This document shows positions 1 to 12,600 of a stretch of 64,000 nucleotides of DNA, piece by piece. The translations under genes and the position numbers were made by a program. Below the pieces are notes generated by a model. That model was not told the DNA's origin. It did no database searches and was given only the letters and a program-made list of their open reading frames with translations. The DNA is taken from positions 75,404,634 to 75,468,633 of the forward strand of contig CP154954.1 of NCBI GenBank assembly GCA_039621445.1. Reading direction: 5' to 3'. Source of the DNA: Euglena gracilis (Eukaryota > Euglenida > Euglenophyceae > Euglenales). The stretch's first letter is position 1. Every line of letters starts with the position of its first letter.

Positions 1-521
1 AAATACGCGTTTTCTGATTTATTATTCACAGGTTTTTGCTGATGTTCATTCATAGACCAGATTTTGAGACAATAAATAACATAACATAAAGCCTGTGTTA
101 TTATATATATGTATATATATGTAAAAATATGCATATATATGTATATATATGTATGTATATGTAAAAATATGCATATATATGTATATATATGTATGTATAT
201 ATATGTATATATAATACAACGCCTGTGGTTTTGGAACTTTGAATTGTCTTATGGAAAAAATACCACCATTTTCCTTTTTTTTTTTTTAGATGAGATAGGC
301 AAATAGATAGAAAATTTAGATTTCCCTATAATTCTTGTTTTCAAAATCAAAAATATCCCACAATTTTTTTTCGCTGAATATTTTCCGGGATTTTCGTTGC
401 TGGTAATTTTGTCTGCACTGTAGACAGACAGACAGACAGATAGGCAGACCGAATATATCCACGGGGGGGGGGGGTTGCTCATGGAGGCTGCCCCATCTCC
501 CTGGCCTCTTCTGCTTCCCAG
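1..521. other. Upstream non-coding stretch
   Basis: AT-rich. It holds a TATATATG/GTATATGTAAAAATATGC minisatellite at about 105-213, a short CAGA run at 420-440 and a poly-G block at 465. No gene is seen. Confidence 0.5.
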
Positions 522-610
522 AGACGCGGCTGAAGCAGAACTCGCTGGCGCTTGCCCGCGCCGCCCTCGGGCAGCTGTGCACCTCCAAGCGGCCTGTCCG
601 CATCCGCTTC
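522..610 (+). CDS. Gene 1 exon, most upstream seen
   Basis: Opens after a pyrimidine tract and CAG at 519-521. It reads RLKQNSLALARAALGQLC then TSKRPVRIRF, a basic helical stretch. GT at 611 (or 596) keeps phase 0, as the next exon requires. The frame stays open to about 650, so the donor choice is uncertain. Confidence 0.35.
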
Positions 611-3600
611 GTCCAGGCGTACCTCCGCCCCGGGATTGGCCGAACCGGTGTTGGGGGCCGGACACCTGGACAGCTGCGTTCCAGAAAGATCTTGGGGCTG
701 AAACTTGGGGCTCTCTGTCACAGGTCAGGGTCTTATAGCACCGCCGATGAAAATGACGGTCCTTTTTAAAAAAAAAAGTAAGGCAGATTCCTCTTTTTTT
801 TGGGGAAGGGGGCAAAACTGAATTCTTTTTGTTTCGGTGATGATTAATTTTGTTGAGACCCGTGCCAAACCTGGATGCTGCCTTTCGGACCATTTCGGTT
901 GGCCCTTCCAGGCATGGCCTTTTTTGCATCCAAGCAACTCATAGTATTTCCCTCTCAAAGGTTGCTGTCCTTAGCGTGGAGTGGTCACAGTGAACAGTCA
1001 CAGCACACGACATCCAACGCTGACATGACCATATTTCCCCACGCATTCTGGGACACCTTCTTGACCATTGTGGGATAGTTTGGAACTTCCCACCTGGCCT
1101 GATATCGAACCCTGTTGGTCCTTTTTTTGCACACAAATAAATGGTATCATAAAAATCCTCCTGCATTTGTCATATCATCAATGCAGATCTAAACCCAATC
1201 CCATCTGGATCGTCATTTTGAGAATCAGCCACTCCAATCCCAGTTAATAAAAAAAAACGGAAACAGAAACTGAACAGCAACAACCAAACAATAAACGAAG
1301 AAAGAACCAGAGAAACAGACAGAACGCCAAGCTAACCACCACGTGCCGCCCACCTCACATGTCCCACTTCAGTCCAATTCAAAAACAGCTTATCTGAAAT
1401 GTGACCGGGCAGAACAATGCAATCTGACTATGAATACACGTTGGAAGAACAATTTTATGAGACATGTCTCATAAAACTGTGTTGATGTACGGCTGCTGGC
1501 ATGCATACAAAACAGTGTGCGTCCAGCTGTTCCTGTGTTTTTTTTTTCATTATTCACGTACGTGGACAGTGGAGTGCTTCAAACGAATTCCAAGGTTCCG
1601 GGTCAGGCAACTTGCATCTTTTCGCCACCCAGACACCACACTAGACATGTTTTGGAATGTATTTTGAATGTAATTTTTCTGCATTTTGGTTGGATGATCT
1701 CTGTGACAGCACTTGCAGTTGCAATGGAATCACAGGTTTTATTTTCTGTGTTAGTGTGGAGCTGCGGCAGACTTCCCATATGGTCTCTTTTATTATACAC
1801 CATTTTTGTGCGCATATTGCAATGACATCCTGATTGGAAACTTGGCATACTGAGGCGCAGGGTGAAATATATATATTTTTTATTGAGGAGGGGTGTCTGT
1901 CCTGTGGTGTGCTCTGCAACGCATTCCACAATATCCAGCTACTGGAGCATGTCTTACTGTGAACCACATGCCTCCAGCTCGAGGGTCAGCAGCCGCCATT
2001 TGACACTCTGCTGCTGCTCACGAGCGATGTTGAGGGGAACTCGAACGCTGTCTCTTGTGGCGTTGTCATCCAGGCAACCATTGAGAAACTCCAGCAGTTG
2101 CACATCTTCGCGTTCGGGTAACGTTGTTGACCGTCGCCAGCAGCACCATATGCGCAGCACCACTGGCACCGGACCCCCCTTGCCAACACCAGCACAGGCA
2201 ACTTTGCGTTTGCGGCTGGCATTGAGTTGCTTTTCATTTGGCTGTCCGGCTCCTTTTGCAGGGTTTTACCCAGAAAGTGCGCCAGAGGGGAATCCCTACG
2301 TCAGCCTTTTGGTTTTCAGAATGGCGACAAATTTGGTGGAAATGTGCCCCAACAGCGTGTCACAGCGGGGTTTCTGATTTTCATTTTTGAGGAACGTCCT
2401 GTAGAGCACCATCGCACAGTGGTTCTTCCTTCACTGGTCAGGGTATGAGATAGCGAGGAAACGTTGCGATATTCCCGGCCATCTAAGACAGCTTTCTAGT
2501 GGTTTTAAAAAAACGCTTCTGTTTTCCTCCACAGCGTGTGGTAATTTTGTAGCTTTGCTGAAGTTCTATCAATTTCCACAAAATTCCAGCCAGGATGCAG
2601 AATCAATACTGAATTCACATCAATTTTCCCCTTTTGCCTGCACGTCTCCTGCTGGCACTTCCTTGGGGATCGTTGTGATTGGTCTCTAAGTCAAAGTCCC
2701 CAGGGGTGTCATATTTGGGGGGGGGTCATGCCCAAAGCTTTAAAGTTTTTTTTCCGTGGGGTTTAAAGCAGTGGCTTTGAATCAACCAATCCTTGTGTCC
2801 ATTGCAAGAATTTCTGAAGCTGGATTTGCGAGATACATTTTTTTTTGGATTTTTGCATCCTAATTCCATTACAAGAAAAGTTTTTCTGTCGTCAATTTTA
2901 TCGCCGCCGTTTTTTATTTGACACTATCCCCCCTGTAACCTGGACAATGGGCTCCCCAAAATGAAGGAAATTCAATTTTTGGAGCGAAGCGCCAGACTTT
3001 TTTTTTAGTCATGTTTTCCTCCCGTGTCTAGGCGTCACCCCCGGTTCTCACCTTTTTTTTTGGGAAAAGATGCACCACCACCCCGGTCCTTGCCCATGTT
3101 CTCGGTCCTTAGACAAGGTCGGGGGGAGGTGCTCTTCAGTGGTGTGCCGTCACCGTCACCATTCACCTGATTTATGCCAGATGCATGCGGTCCTCCTGCC
3201 GCAGGAACCTGATCCCGACCCGGCGCACGTCCACCGCTTCCGGAAGTACGTGGTGGCGGCGCCGGAGGCCCCGCCTCCCGCTGCCCCCCCGGCGCCCGCC
3301 GCTGCGGGGGAGGCCAGCCAAATACCACGCGACGGCACTCAAACACCACGTTCGGGTGGCGGCGCCGAAGGTGACAGCCGGTGTGCATTCAGACACCCGT
3401 GTGTGCTTGTGCGCTCACCAGGCTGTATTGTAGTCGGCCACCGACCCCACCCCGGGGGGGGGTTGCCTTCCTGGGCAGGCACTCCAAGGCACTCCAGACC
3501 CCCCCAGGGTTGGTAAAAAAAAACCAGCCTGGTGCTTACGTGCGTGGCGTGTGCGCATGTGCAGGGGGGATATTCAAGTTGCATAATTTAAAATTTTTTG

Positions 3601-6600
3601 CACGATGAAAAATTTGCAAAAATTCGCATTTTTTTTGCACTTTCTTGCACATCTTGCCTTTTTGGGCAATTTCACGGGCAAATTGTTCTACTACCACACA
3701 ACTGCAAGTTGCATACTACGCACTTTGCATGTAATTTACGGTAACAGCAGTTGCATGATGAGTTGTAACCGAATGCAACTTGACAAAGCCACAGGGGGGG
3801 GGGCGCAAACACGCTGTGTTGCGTTTTTTTGTGTTTTTTTTGTGTTTTTTCCCCGGCATTTTTTTTGATTTTTTTTTTTTGCATTTTGCATGTTAAATTT
3901 TTTTGTTTGTCAATTTTTTTTTTTTTTGACACTATGTGTTTGGAGAAATAGCAGGAAATGATTTGATTTTTTTTTGTGCGGGGGGGGGGGGTTTTTTTTT
4001 TTTTTTTTTGGGTTTGTTTGGTTGGGTTTTTTTTTTTTGTTTGATTTTTTGTGAGTTTTGGTGGTTGAATGGATTTTTTTGGAGAATTTTTATGTTTACT
4101 TTATTTTTTTTAGTTGTTGCGGGGGGTAGAGTGGGTGGGTTTTTGGGATGGAGCCTTTGTGTGGTTTTTTTTTTTTGATTTTTTTAGATGGTTCTGCCTT
4201 TTTCGGGTTTTTTTTTTTGTAGATGAAATTTTTTGGGTTGCATTCTATTTTCCTCTTTCATTTTCCTAGATACTTTGCAATTTTTCTTGTCTTATTTTTG
4301 GCTTTGTTAATTTTTTTTTTTGGTGGGGCGAAGTGTTTGTTTTGTGGTGAGTTGTTTGGGTTGTTGGTAGAAGGTGTGGAGAAATGGAGAATTTTTTGGT
4401 TTTTTTGCTGGAGAATTTTTTTGTTGTGCCATTCCTACTTTTCTCTTTCGTTTTCCTCGAGACCAAAAATTTGTCAATTTTTGGCATTTTTACATTTTAA
4501 AGTCAACAGATGCTTGTTTTTATGAAAATTTCCGCTGGCAGAGCCAGGGGAAATTTTTTTTTTTTTTTCCTTCCAGCAGAAAGTGTGCATCCGGGGGAGG
4601 TCCTGTAGGATATTACATGCAACTTGCGTTTTTTTTTTTGTGTTTTTGTGTGTTTTTGTGTATGTTTTTTTATGTCTCGTTTTTTGTTGGTTCCTGTTGC
4701 GTCCATCCCCCTGCATGTCAATTTTCAAGTTTGGACCACGCTTTCTTCCCAGCAGGAGGAGGAGGTGAAATTTTTCTATGTCCTCTCCAGGGATGAGTTT
4801 TATTCTAGATTTCTGGGGGGGTAGGGTGGGTGGGTCCGCCGGTGGGGGTACCCAGGGCTTGTGGGTTATTTTTGGTCTTTTTTTTTGGCCGAAAGTGCCA
4901 CTATTTTTTTGATTTTGGAGTTGACTCCCCAAAAAATTGTCTCCCAAACCCCTTCCCCCGGGGGGGGGGTAGGTCACCCTCTGGGTGGGGGTCCCCCCTC
5001 CCCCAGGCTTTAAAGACTGCACAGCCCCGGGGGGCTCCTCAGGAATTTACATGCAACTTTCACTTCTGCATTTTTTGAGGGGCCTTGTTGCATACTTCCC
5101 CCGTGGTGTGTGTTTGTGCATTTGTGTGTGTTTTTTTTGCATGTGCATGTGTGTGTAAGTTTGTGTATTTTGTGTCTGTGGTGTGTGCGTGTGCTCATTA
5201 TGTGCTTATGTCTTTCCATTGTGCGTGAGTGTGTCACTGTTTTTGTTTTAGTGCATGCACAAGGCTGTCCACGTCCGGCCTTACAATGGCATAATCTCTT
5301 TTGGCTGTTTCATTTTCTTTTAATTTCCAGTTTAACTGTAAGGCATTACATGTGTCAGGGCAATGATTTATTCATCGTTTCTCATTATGAAACTCCCTCA
5401 TCTCAAATATTTATTTGCTTCGACTAGTATTTTCGTCCAACAAGCAATCCGAGCATTCGGCAATGGGACTTTTACAAAATGCTCGGTGTAAATGTGTACA
5501 ACCACACTTGATATTTGATGCTCTCAGGGGCTCACGGCTGATGGGGCTCCGCAGCATGTTCCGCCTGCCATTCTCCAAAAGCCCCTCCGGTATCCCCAAA
5601 CACAGCATCAACTTGCACAGACTTTTGAGCCTGATACTAATGTTTTTTCCTGCTCTTCGTCATTATCATGTGTGTCAATGCCATTCAAAGCTGCTCTTGG
5701 GTATTTTGAGATTTTGATTGGGTTTTACATGCAGCAGTATCCTTTTTGAGGAAAGTGGAACATCCACCTTCTGTGTTGTGGAGCTCTGGAAGTGTGGGCG
5801 GACGCGCATTTTCCAGCCCCCCCCCCCCGGATAGGCATGCAAGTCTTGCAATGATACACATTGGCTCTCCACATCACAAAAATCTGGGCCAATTTTGCAG
5901 TCTTGTGCAAAGGGTCTCTGCCAATGATCCCCCACCAGTTTTGGGTCAACCCAGGCAAAATTTAGTTGAAACTGAGCATTCCTCAGTCCCCATAGCCGGA
6001 TGAGTCAGAACCGCCCAATGCAAATCCAATACCAATCCTGGTCTCTACAGTGCATTTAATATTGATGTGTTTTGTTGGTGTTTTCATTCTATTTTATCTA
6101 GCATTTTGGGTGTGGTGGCTCTTCAGTTAAGTTTCGGCGGGTCAAAGGACATGTTTGCCTGCCCCTCCCCAGGGGTTTGGCACCCCCACCCAAAGTCACC
6201 ACCTTGGCCTTTCAGGGAGTTCCCCCCATCTGCATCCACCACTTTGACTGCAGCCAACTGCAGTGAAAGAGGCTGGTGTTTGGTTGCTGTTGCCTGCGGG
6301 CACCGTACCAGTGTGGCACGGTTGAAGCCCCGATTGTTTGAATTTCAAAATGCAAACTTTCCAATTTTAAAATTATTCAATTTCAAAATAGTTTTAATTA
6401 ATTAGTCAGTTTCAAATAATTTAATTGCAATTTAATTAATTAATCAATGATTAAATTTCCATTTTGAAATTGTCTCGGCGTCAACAGTTTCTGTTTTGCG
6501 CCGCAGTGGAGAAGGAGGAGGCCCCTGTCCCGGCGGAGGTGGCGCCGGCTCCCGAGGAGGCCCTGGCCCCCGCCACAGCGGACGCTGCGGACGGCAGCGA

Positions 6601-9600
6601 GACGGCCCGCAGCGCCAGCTCGTGGGGCTCCAGCTCCTTCGAGGAGCAGGTCGGCTGCCCCGCGCCGCGCACGCCAACGCGGCCCTCTGGGCATGTGGTG
6701 GTGTACGCGGATGGAACGGCGCGCGAATGGTGCGGGCTGTGGGGGTGGGGGAGGTCACGAACCTCCTCAACAAGGGGAGACCACATGAAACTGCAAGGTT
6801 CTACCGGGGGGGGGGAAAAACTTGTACGGGAAAAAATGTTGTGGGAAAAATTCTGGACGAAATTTTGTCCAGGATTTTTCCCGGCAGATTTAAGGAAAGT
6901 CCAATTTCCTCCAGTGAATGACCCCCCCCAAAAAAATCTTCGGCGCTGCGCGCCGATTTGCAGCAGGAATTCTTCTTCCTCTCAGGAATCGGTGTTGCAC
7001 CTCCTGCCTCTGCTCTTCAAAATTATTTTGTAAATTTCATTTTTTTTTTTATGTCTGCTTGCAATCAAAACCCAAGGGACAGAAAAAAAAACCCTGCCAG
7101 GAAGCTGTCCTTCCCAACCGCCCCAAACCCTTTTGAAGCGTGCGTTAGCCCACAGCGTGCACTCCACCCCAAAGAGACCCTGTGCATAAGTTGTGTGCCA
7201 GAATGCGCTTTGTGTCTGTCAACACGGCAGTCTTATCACCCCAGCGGAAGGTAAAACCCCCCCAAAATAAGACCCCCTCCAAAATAAGACCCCCCCCTTT
7301 TCAGCTGTCCAATATTTTTTCCCACCTGGTTTAAGCGAGCGTTCAGGATTTTTCCCGGCATTTTAAGGATTCGTCCAATATTTTTCCCGGCAGAATTTTT
7401 CCCGTCGGCAATTGTTCCCGGTCAGATTTTTTCCCCCCCCCGGTATGTCCTGCACTCCCCCATGTTTTGCCACCACGTGTAACCCAGTCGGTAAGGATGC
7501 TAGTGCTAACCCTTGATCGTTTTCGGAACTTTGACTTTGGTGGTATATGTATACGTGTATACCGAAATGCTGCCGCCGCCAATCACGGTGCACAGGGTGT
7601 GCGCATTTTTTTTTTCTTGGGGTTTTGTTTTTGAAATTGATGTGGCTTATTTTGTGGTGGGGGGGTAGGGCGGTCCACAAGGGACAGGAGTTTTTTTTTT
7701 AGTTAAGGAGAAAGAGTGGAATCAAGCCTTTCGGAATCTGCCGCTCACAATTACATTCAATCCGTCACCGGATTCGGACGACGATTGTGAGCGTCGGACT
7801 GTAAAAAAAATCGTTCTTCCAATTCGTCATTTTATCAAATCGGGAATCCTACACCCCTGTTCACAAGCAGGGGGCACTTCCCATTGCAGACTGGACGGAG
7901 AGTGACCCATTTTTGAGAAGTGCCGGAAACCTGTGGGCATCTACCCTCCAAAAATACACCGGAACCAACTTTTTGCTGTCCCCACCTGTGGGGGGGGATG
8001 CCGAGATGTGTGACAGGTGAAGAAGAGGCACCCACCCAGCACACCCTCCTGATTTTGTGTCATTCCAGCAGTCTGGAACTGAGGCGTCCTAACTCGCATT
8101 TAAGGTTTTCACTTTTCTACTGCATATGTGCACTTTTTTTTGAAGCCCCACTTTGAGGCCCTTCTGTCCGGAGCGGTGCTGTAGGGAACTAACCAGGTGC
8201 ACAGGTTTGGGGGGGGGTTTGAGGGCGAACGCGGGGTTTTCCCCTGCTTCAGGTGAGCCAAAGCTGGATACGGAACAGTTATCTATGCAACGGATATGGC
8301 CATTGCCCACATGTGCTCTGGCTGCAGACTTTGAAAGAGCGTGGGCGAAGACTTGAAATTTTTGATTAAGGGGGAGGGGAGGAGTCTTACACATGTATTG
8401 GATGCATTGCAACCTGATTCATTGTGGTATTTGGACATCTCAAATGTTGAATGACACTTAAGCTGTCTTTCTTTTGTATTTGAGCCTTTTTTGGGTGGTT
8501 GACCCAGTCAATACAAGCACTTTTGCAACTACAGATAACTTGGACAACTGCGGATAGCTACGGAAAACTCCAGATAAAACGGATGAGACGTTTGCCCCCC
8601 AACTGCGGATAAGCACCGTAAACAGCCTATTCTGATGCTTCGATGAAAAAAAAACGTTTTGTGTCAGCCGCTGTTTCAGCATATGTGTCTATACATTTGG
8701 AGTATTTATTCATTTCTCAAATGCCGTCAGAAGCAGAAACCATGGTACACATCCCCATGTTATGACTGGTCAAATTTTTGGTCAATTCCAGCATCAAACA
8801 CCTCTAAACAGAGCATTCCTCAAGGGACGGGAAAGTTTTTTTTCACCCCTTTGGGCCAAAGGGCCGGCCAAGGGCCGGACTGGGGCTTGAACAGGGTCGA
8901 AAATCAAAATTCGAAAACCACATTTTGACGTTTTGGGTGGATGGGCGATGATCCAAGGATGAGAGGAATCAATTCTTTCCGCAATGTCGACCTGCTTTTG
9001 CTAAAAAAGACGCCAAAATTGAATGTGCTGGGACATTTTTTTTTATTTTCTTAATGACCGCCCTGGTGGGGGGTGCATTTTTTTGGGCTTCACTTTTGAA
9101 GGCTTGGGGTATGACACCCATTTGGGCACTTCGCGCCCTTTGGGCACTGCGCCATTAAATTGGAGGGGGTTTGCACAGTGGAATGTTCCACAAAATACAA
9201 AAGGATGCTGGTGGGTAACTGCCAAGCCCTGTCACCCCCCCCCCCCCCGACGGTGGGTTTTCGAGAGTGGGTGGGTTGGTTGGGACCGCGGGGCCCCACC
9301 CAGGAGGGGTCGCGGGACCCCCAGGCGGTGTGCCATGGGTCAGATTTTGGCCCGGCTGAAGGCCAGGCCGAATTTTCTCAAGGGTTTTCAGCCGACGTTG
9401 GCTGGCTTTTGGGTGGGTAGTTGACCCCCCCCCCCCTGTGGGGGGCCGTGATTGGGTAGGTTTTTGTAAGAGGGTGGGTGGGTGGGCTATAATATTTTTC
9501 CAGTCGGGGGACCCCGGGCCCCCCAGGGGCGGGTCTAGCTAGTGTATTTTTTTCCAGTGTCTTGCAAAATGGCTGACCAGTGTACCCCGGAGGTCCTCAA

Positions 9601-12600
9601 GCCATGGCCTAGTTTGTGCTTGGGGAAGAGTGCCCCCCCCCTGGGGAATGGCCCTGATCTGCTGTTCCCCGGCCCTGAGGTACAGTCCCATCCCCCTTGC
9701 CTTCGCGCAGGCCCAGGAGCCGGGGGCGCTGGACGAGCCACTGCAGCGGTACCTCCTGTCCCTGCAGTACACGGATCTGGCGGAGGTGGAGGACGAGGTA
9801 GGTCTTGTGGCATTTGGACCTCATTCGTTTGACCCTTTGGGTGTTTTTATTGACTGCCCAATGCTTTTTTTTTACACGTTTGTAACAGGGAACACTATTA
9901 TTACAATTTAAAGCTTTTTCAAAAAGGCTAAATTGGTGTACCTAATCTTGCATTAATTAAGCTCCAAAATTGCCTTTTATTCTTTTATTTCATTCATTCA
10001 TTCATTCATTCATTCATTCATTCATTCATTCATTCATTCATTCATTCATTCATTCATTCATTCATTCATTCATTCATTCATTCATTCATTCATTCATTCA
10101 TTCATTTGATTGTTGTTGTTGTTGTTGTTGTTTTATGTATTTTATTGAATTTTTATTTTGCATGCCCAAAGAGAACCCGCCCTTCAAATTCCACGGTGGA
10201 GCTTGGTGAATTCCATCGCGATGTTGAGCTCCTAAAGATCGCCCGGGTCTGTGATTTGCAGAAAGCCCATCGGAGGCACTGGGTTGGGGTCAGGAGATAG
10301 GGGTGCCCTGCAACCTGGGTATGCTGCATTTGTGTCCAAGGAACAGCGGTGCCCAAATGTTGCGACACAAACGTTGCATTCAACGTTGCGATGTTCCAAA
10401 CCCGAAGTCTAAGACAGCCACAGGATGCTTGTTGTTTTCCCCGTAATTTGTATGCAGGTGCAGGTGGGAGATCCCGGGGCAAGCACCCTTGTGTGCCGGG
10501 CAATCCTGCGGGTGTGCTTTGCGTTGGAATCGATGCAAACTTTTCGCATGTTTCGTTCTTGGATCGCACCGAATTTGAATTCATCGTTTCGATCCGTAGA
10601 AAACATACCAAATGTTGTTGTTTTGTTTTTGGAGAGCTGGGAAATGTTGATTTGTTTCCTCGCACCTTGATCCCCTGTCTGTGCTTGTGTGCACTGACCT
10701 GTCCTGGTTGATCGTTTCCCACCTCCGAGGGGTGCAGAACCAGGCTTCCTTTTCAGGAAGTTCGCCCCCTCCCGGGGCGGGTGCTATGGGCAGGCAGCGG
10801 GATGGGGCATTTTCGATCCCCACACAGGGGGGTTGAGCTTTGGGGCGGGCAGTGCTATAGCACACCCATCCCCCGCACCAAAAGCAATGGGGTCCCGAAA
10901 ATGGCCATTTTGAACGGATTTTGGCTTGGTCGGTTAGGCCCAACACCCAACTACCCCCGGGTTGGTGAAAAGAAGCCTGTGCGGAACACTCCCCACCTGT
11001 CAGGCCTGCACGGGGATCCCGGGTCCGACCCTCCCCACTTGCAATGGCGCTGCAACTTGCGACGGTCAATAACCCCTAAGGGAGATCAGCAGGTAATTCT
11101 CCTTCCACGGATTCTTTAAGCAAACGGAACATAAACAACTAAAATGCACATCAATCAATTTCAAATCAATTACCGGGGGGGGGGAATTTTGCCCTAGAGA
11201 AAATTTGCACGGACAAATTTCGCGGAAGCAAATCCCGCGAAATATTTCCGGACATTTTTAAGGAATCCCACGAAATTTGTCGTCCGCGAAATTTGTCGTC
11301 CGCGAAATTTGTCGTCCGCGAAATTTGTCGTCCGCGAAATTTGTCGCCGCAAAATTTTTCTCTGGCACAAAATTCCCTCCCCCCCGGTACGGATTCCATT
11401 TGAGTTTCCAAACAGCGAGCACAGCCACGCCGTCCTGTACAGCCCTGCCCAACAGGGGGGGGGTCGAGGCTTTCGCCGGCGCCTCTGCCGCAGCGGCGCG
11501 GGGCGACGGTGCCGATCGGCTGCTCCAACGCCCCCGCCCCCCGCAAGGCGTTCTGTGGGGCCCACGCCCGTGGGGGTCATTTGGCGCTGCCCTGGTACCC
11601 CTCCCGAGCCCAGCCAGCCCGCTGGACGCCCCCCCCCCCCCCCGGGTGGTCCTCTTTTTCCAACTGGCCCAAGGGACCCCTCTCCCCCGGGATTCTAAGA
11701 GAACCTGGGCCCTATATTCTTGGACCCCAAAACAAATAAAAACAAAACCAACCTCCGGGGGGGTCGACCCACCCACCCACCACCCAAACATACCGGCTTG
11801 AGGTGTGGCCGGGCGGGAACCCCTCGAGGGTGGGGTCGGACAAATATTAAGTGAGCCCATGCCCCCGCCTGCCCGTTGTGCGACGAGCCAAAGCTGCGGA
11901 CCACAGCGTGTAGGCCGCTGCATTGTGTGTGTTTTGTTGTCACAGCAAGGTGCCAGAAACGTGGCAAAGATTGCAGTTTCTGAGGGGGCACACCGTCTTT
12001 TTTTATATATTACCTTTCTGATCTTTTAAGTACCTGCAATTTCCAGTTTTTTTGTATGCGAGCAGCCATGTTTTTGAGGGTTCGCCGCGCCTGAGTCTCT
12101 TTTGTTCCCAATTGCAGTGAATGGACATTGGTGCGGGTGGGGGCAGTGTGCAGTGTGGACAGTGGGCTGATATGAGTCCGAAAGTTGGCCACAATCTGGC
12201 ACACAGCGTGTAGGCATTGGAAAGTCTCTGGTGGTAACATGGAAGCACATAATTTCATATCCCATTTTTTGAATGCTCCCTAAATTCCTGAAAATGTGTG
12301 TCGGGCAGGAAGCCGGTCAGAACCCTGATCCCCATCCATACCCATCACTTTCTCGAAGGTTGGACCCGGTCCCTCCATACGACCCCTCCTGATTACTGTA
12401 CTTAAAATCGACCAATTTTAGGGACACAGTTTGGCCAGAAGTTGGGTCTCTATTTCGGAAAATTTTTGAAAACACATTTTCTTTCTGCCTTACAGTGCGC
12501 CAAAAAAGTTTTTATACCCTAAACCCAAAAAAGTTTTTATACCCCTCAGACGGAAAAAATTAAAAAAAATGCTTTTTTCTTTGGCTAAACATATGCCTTG

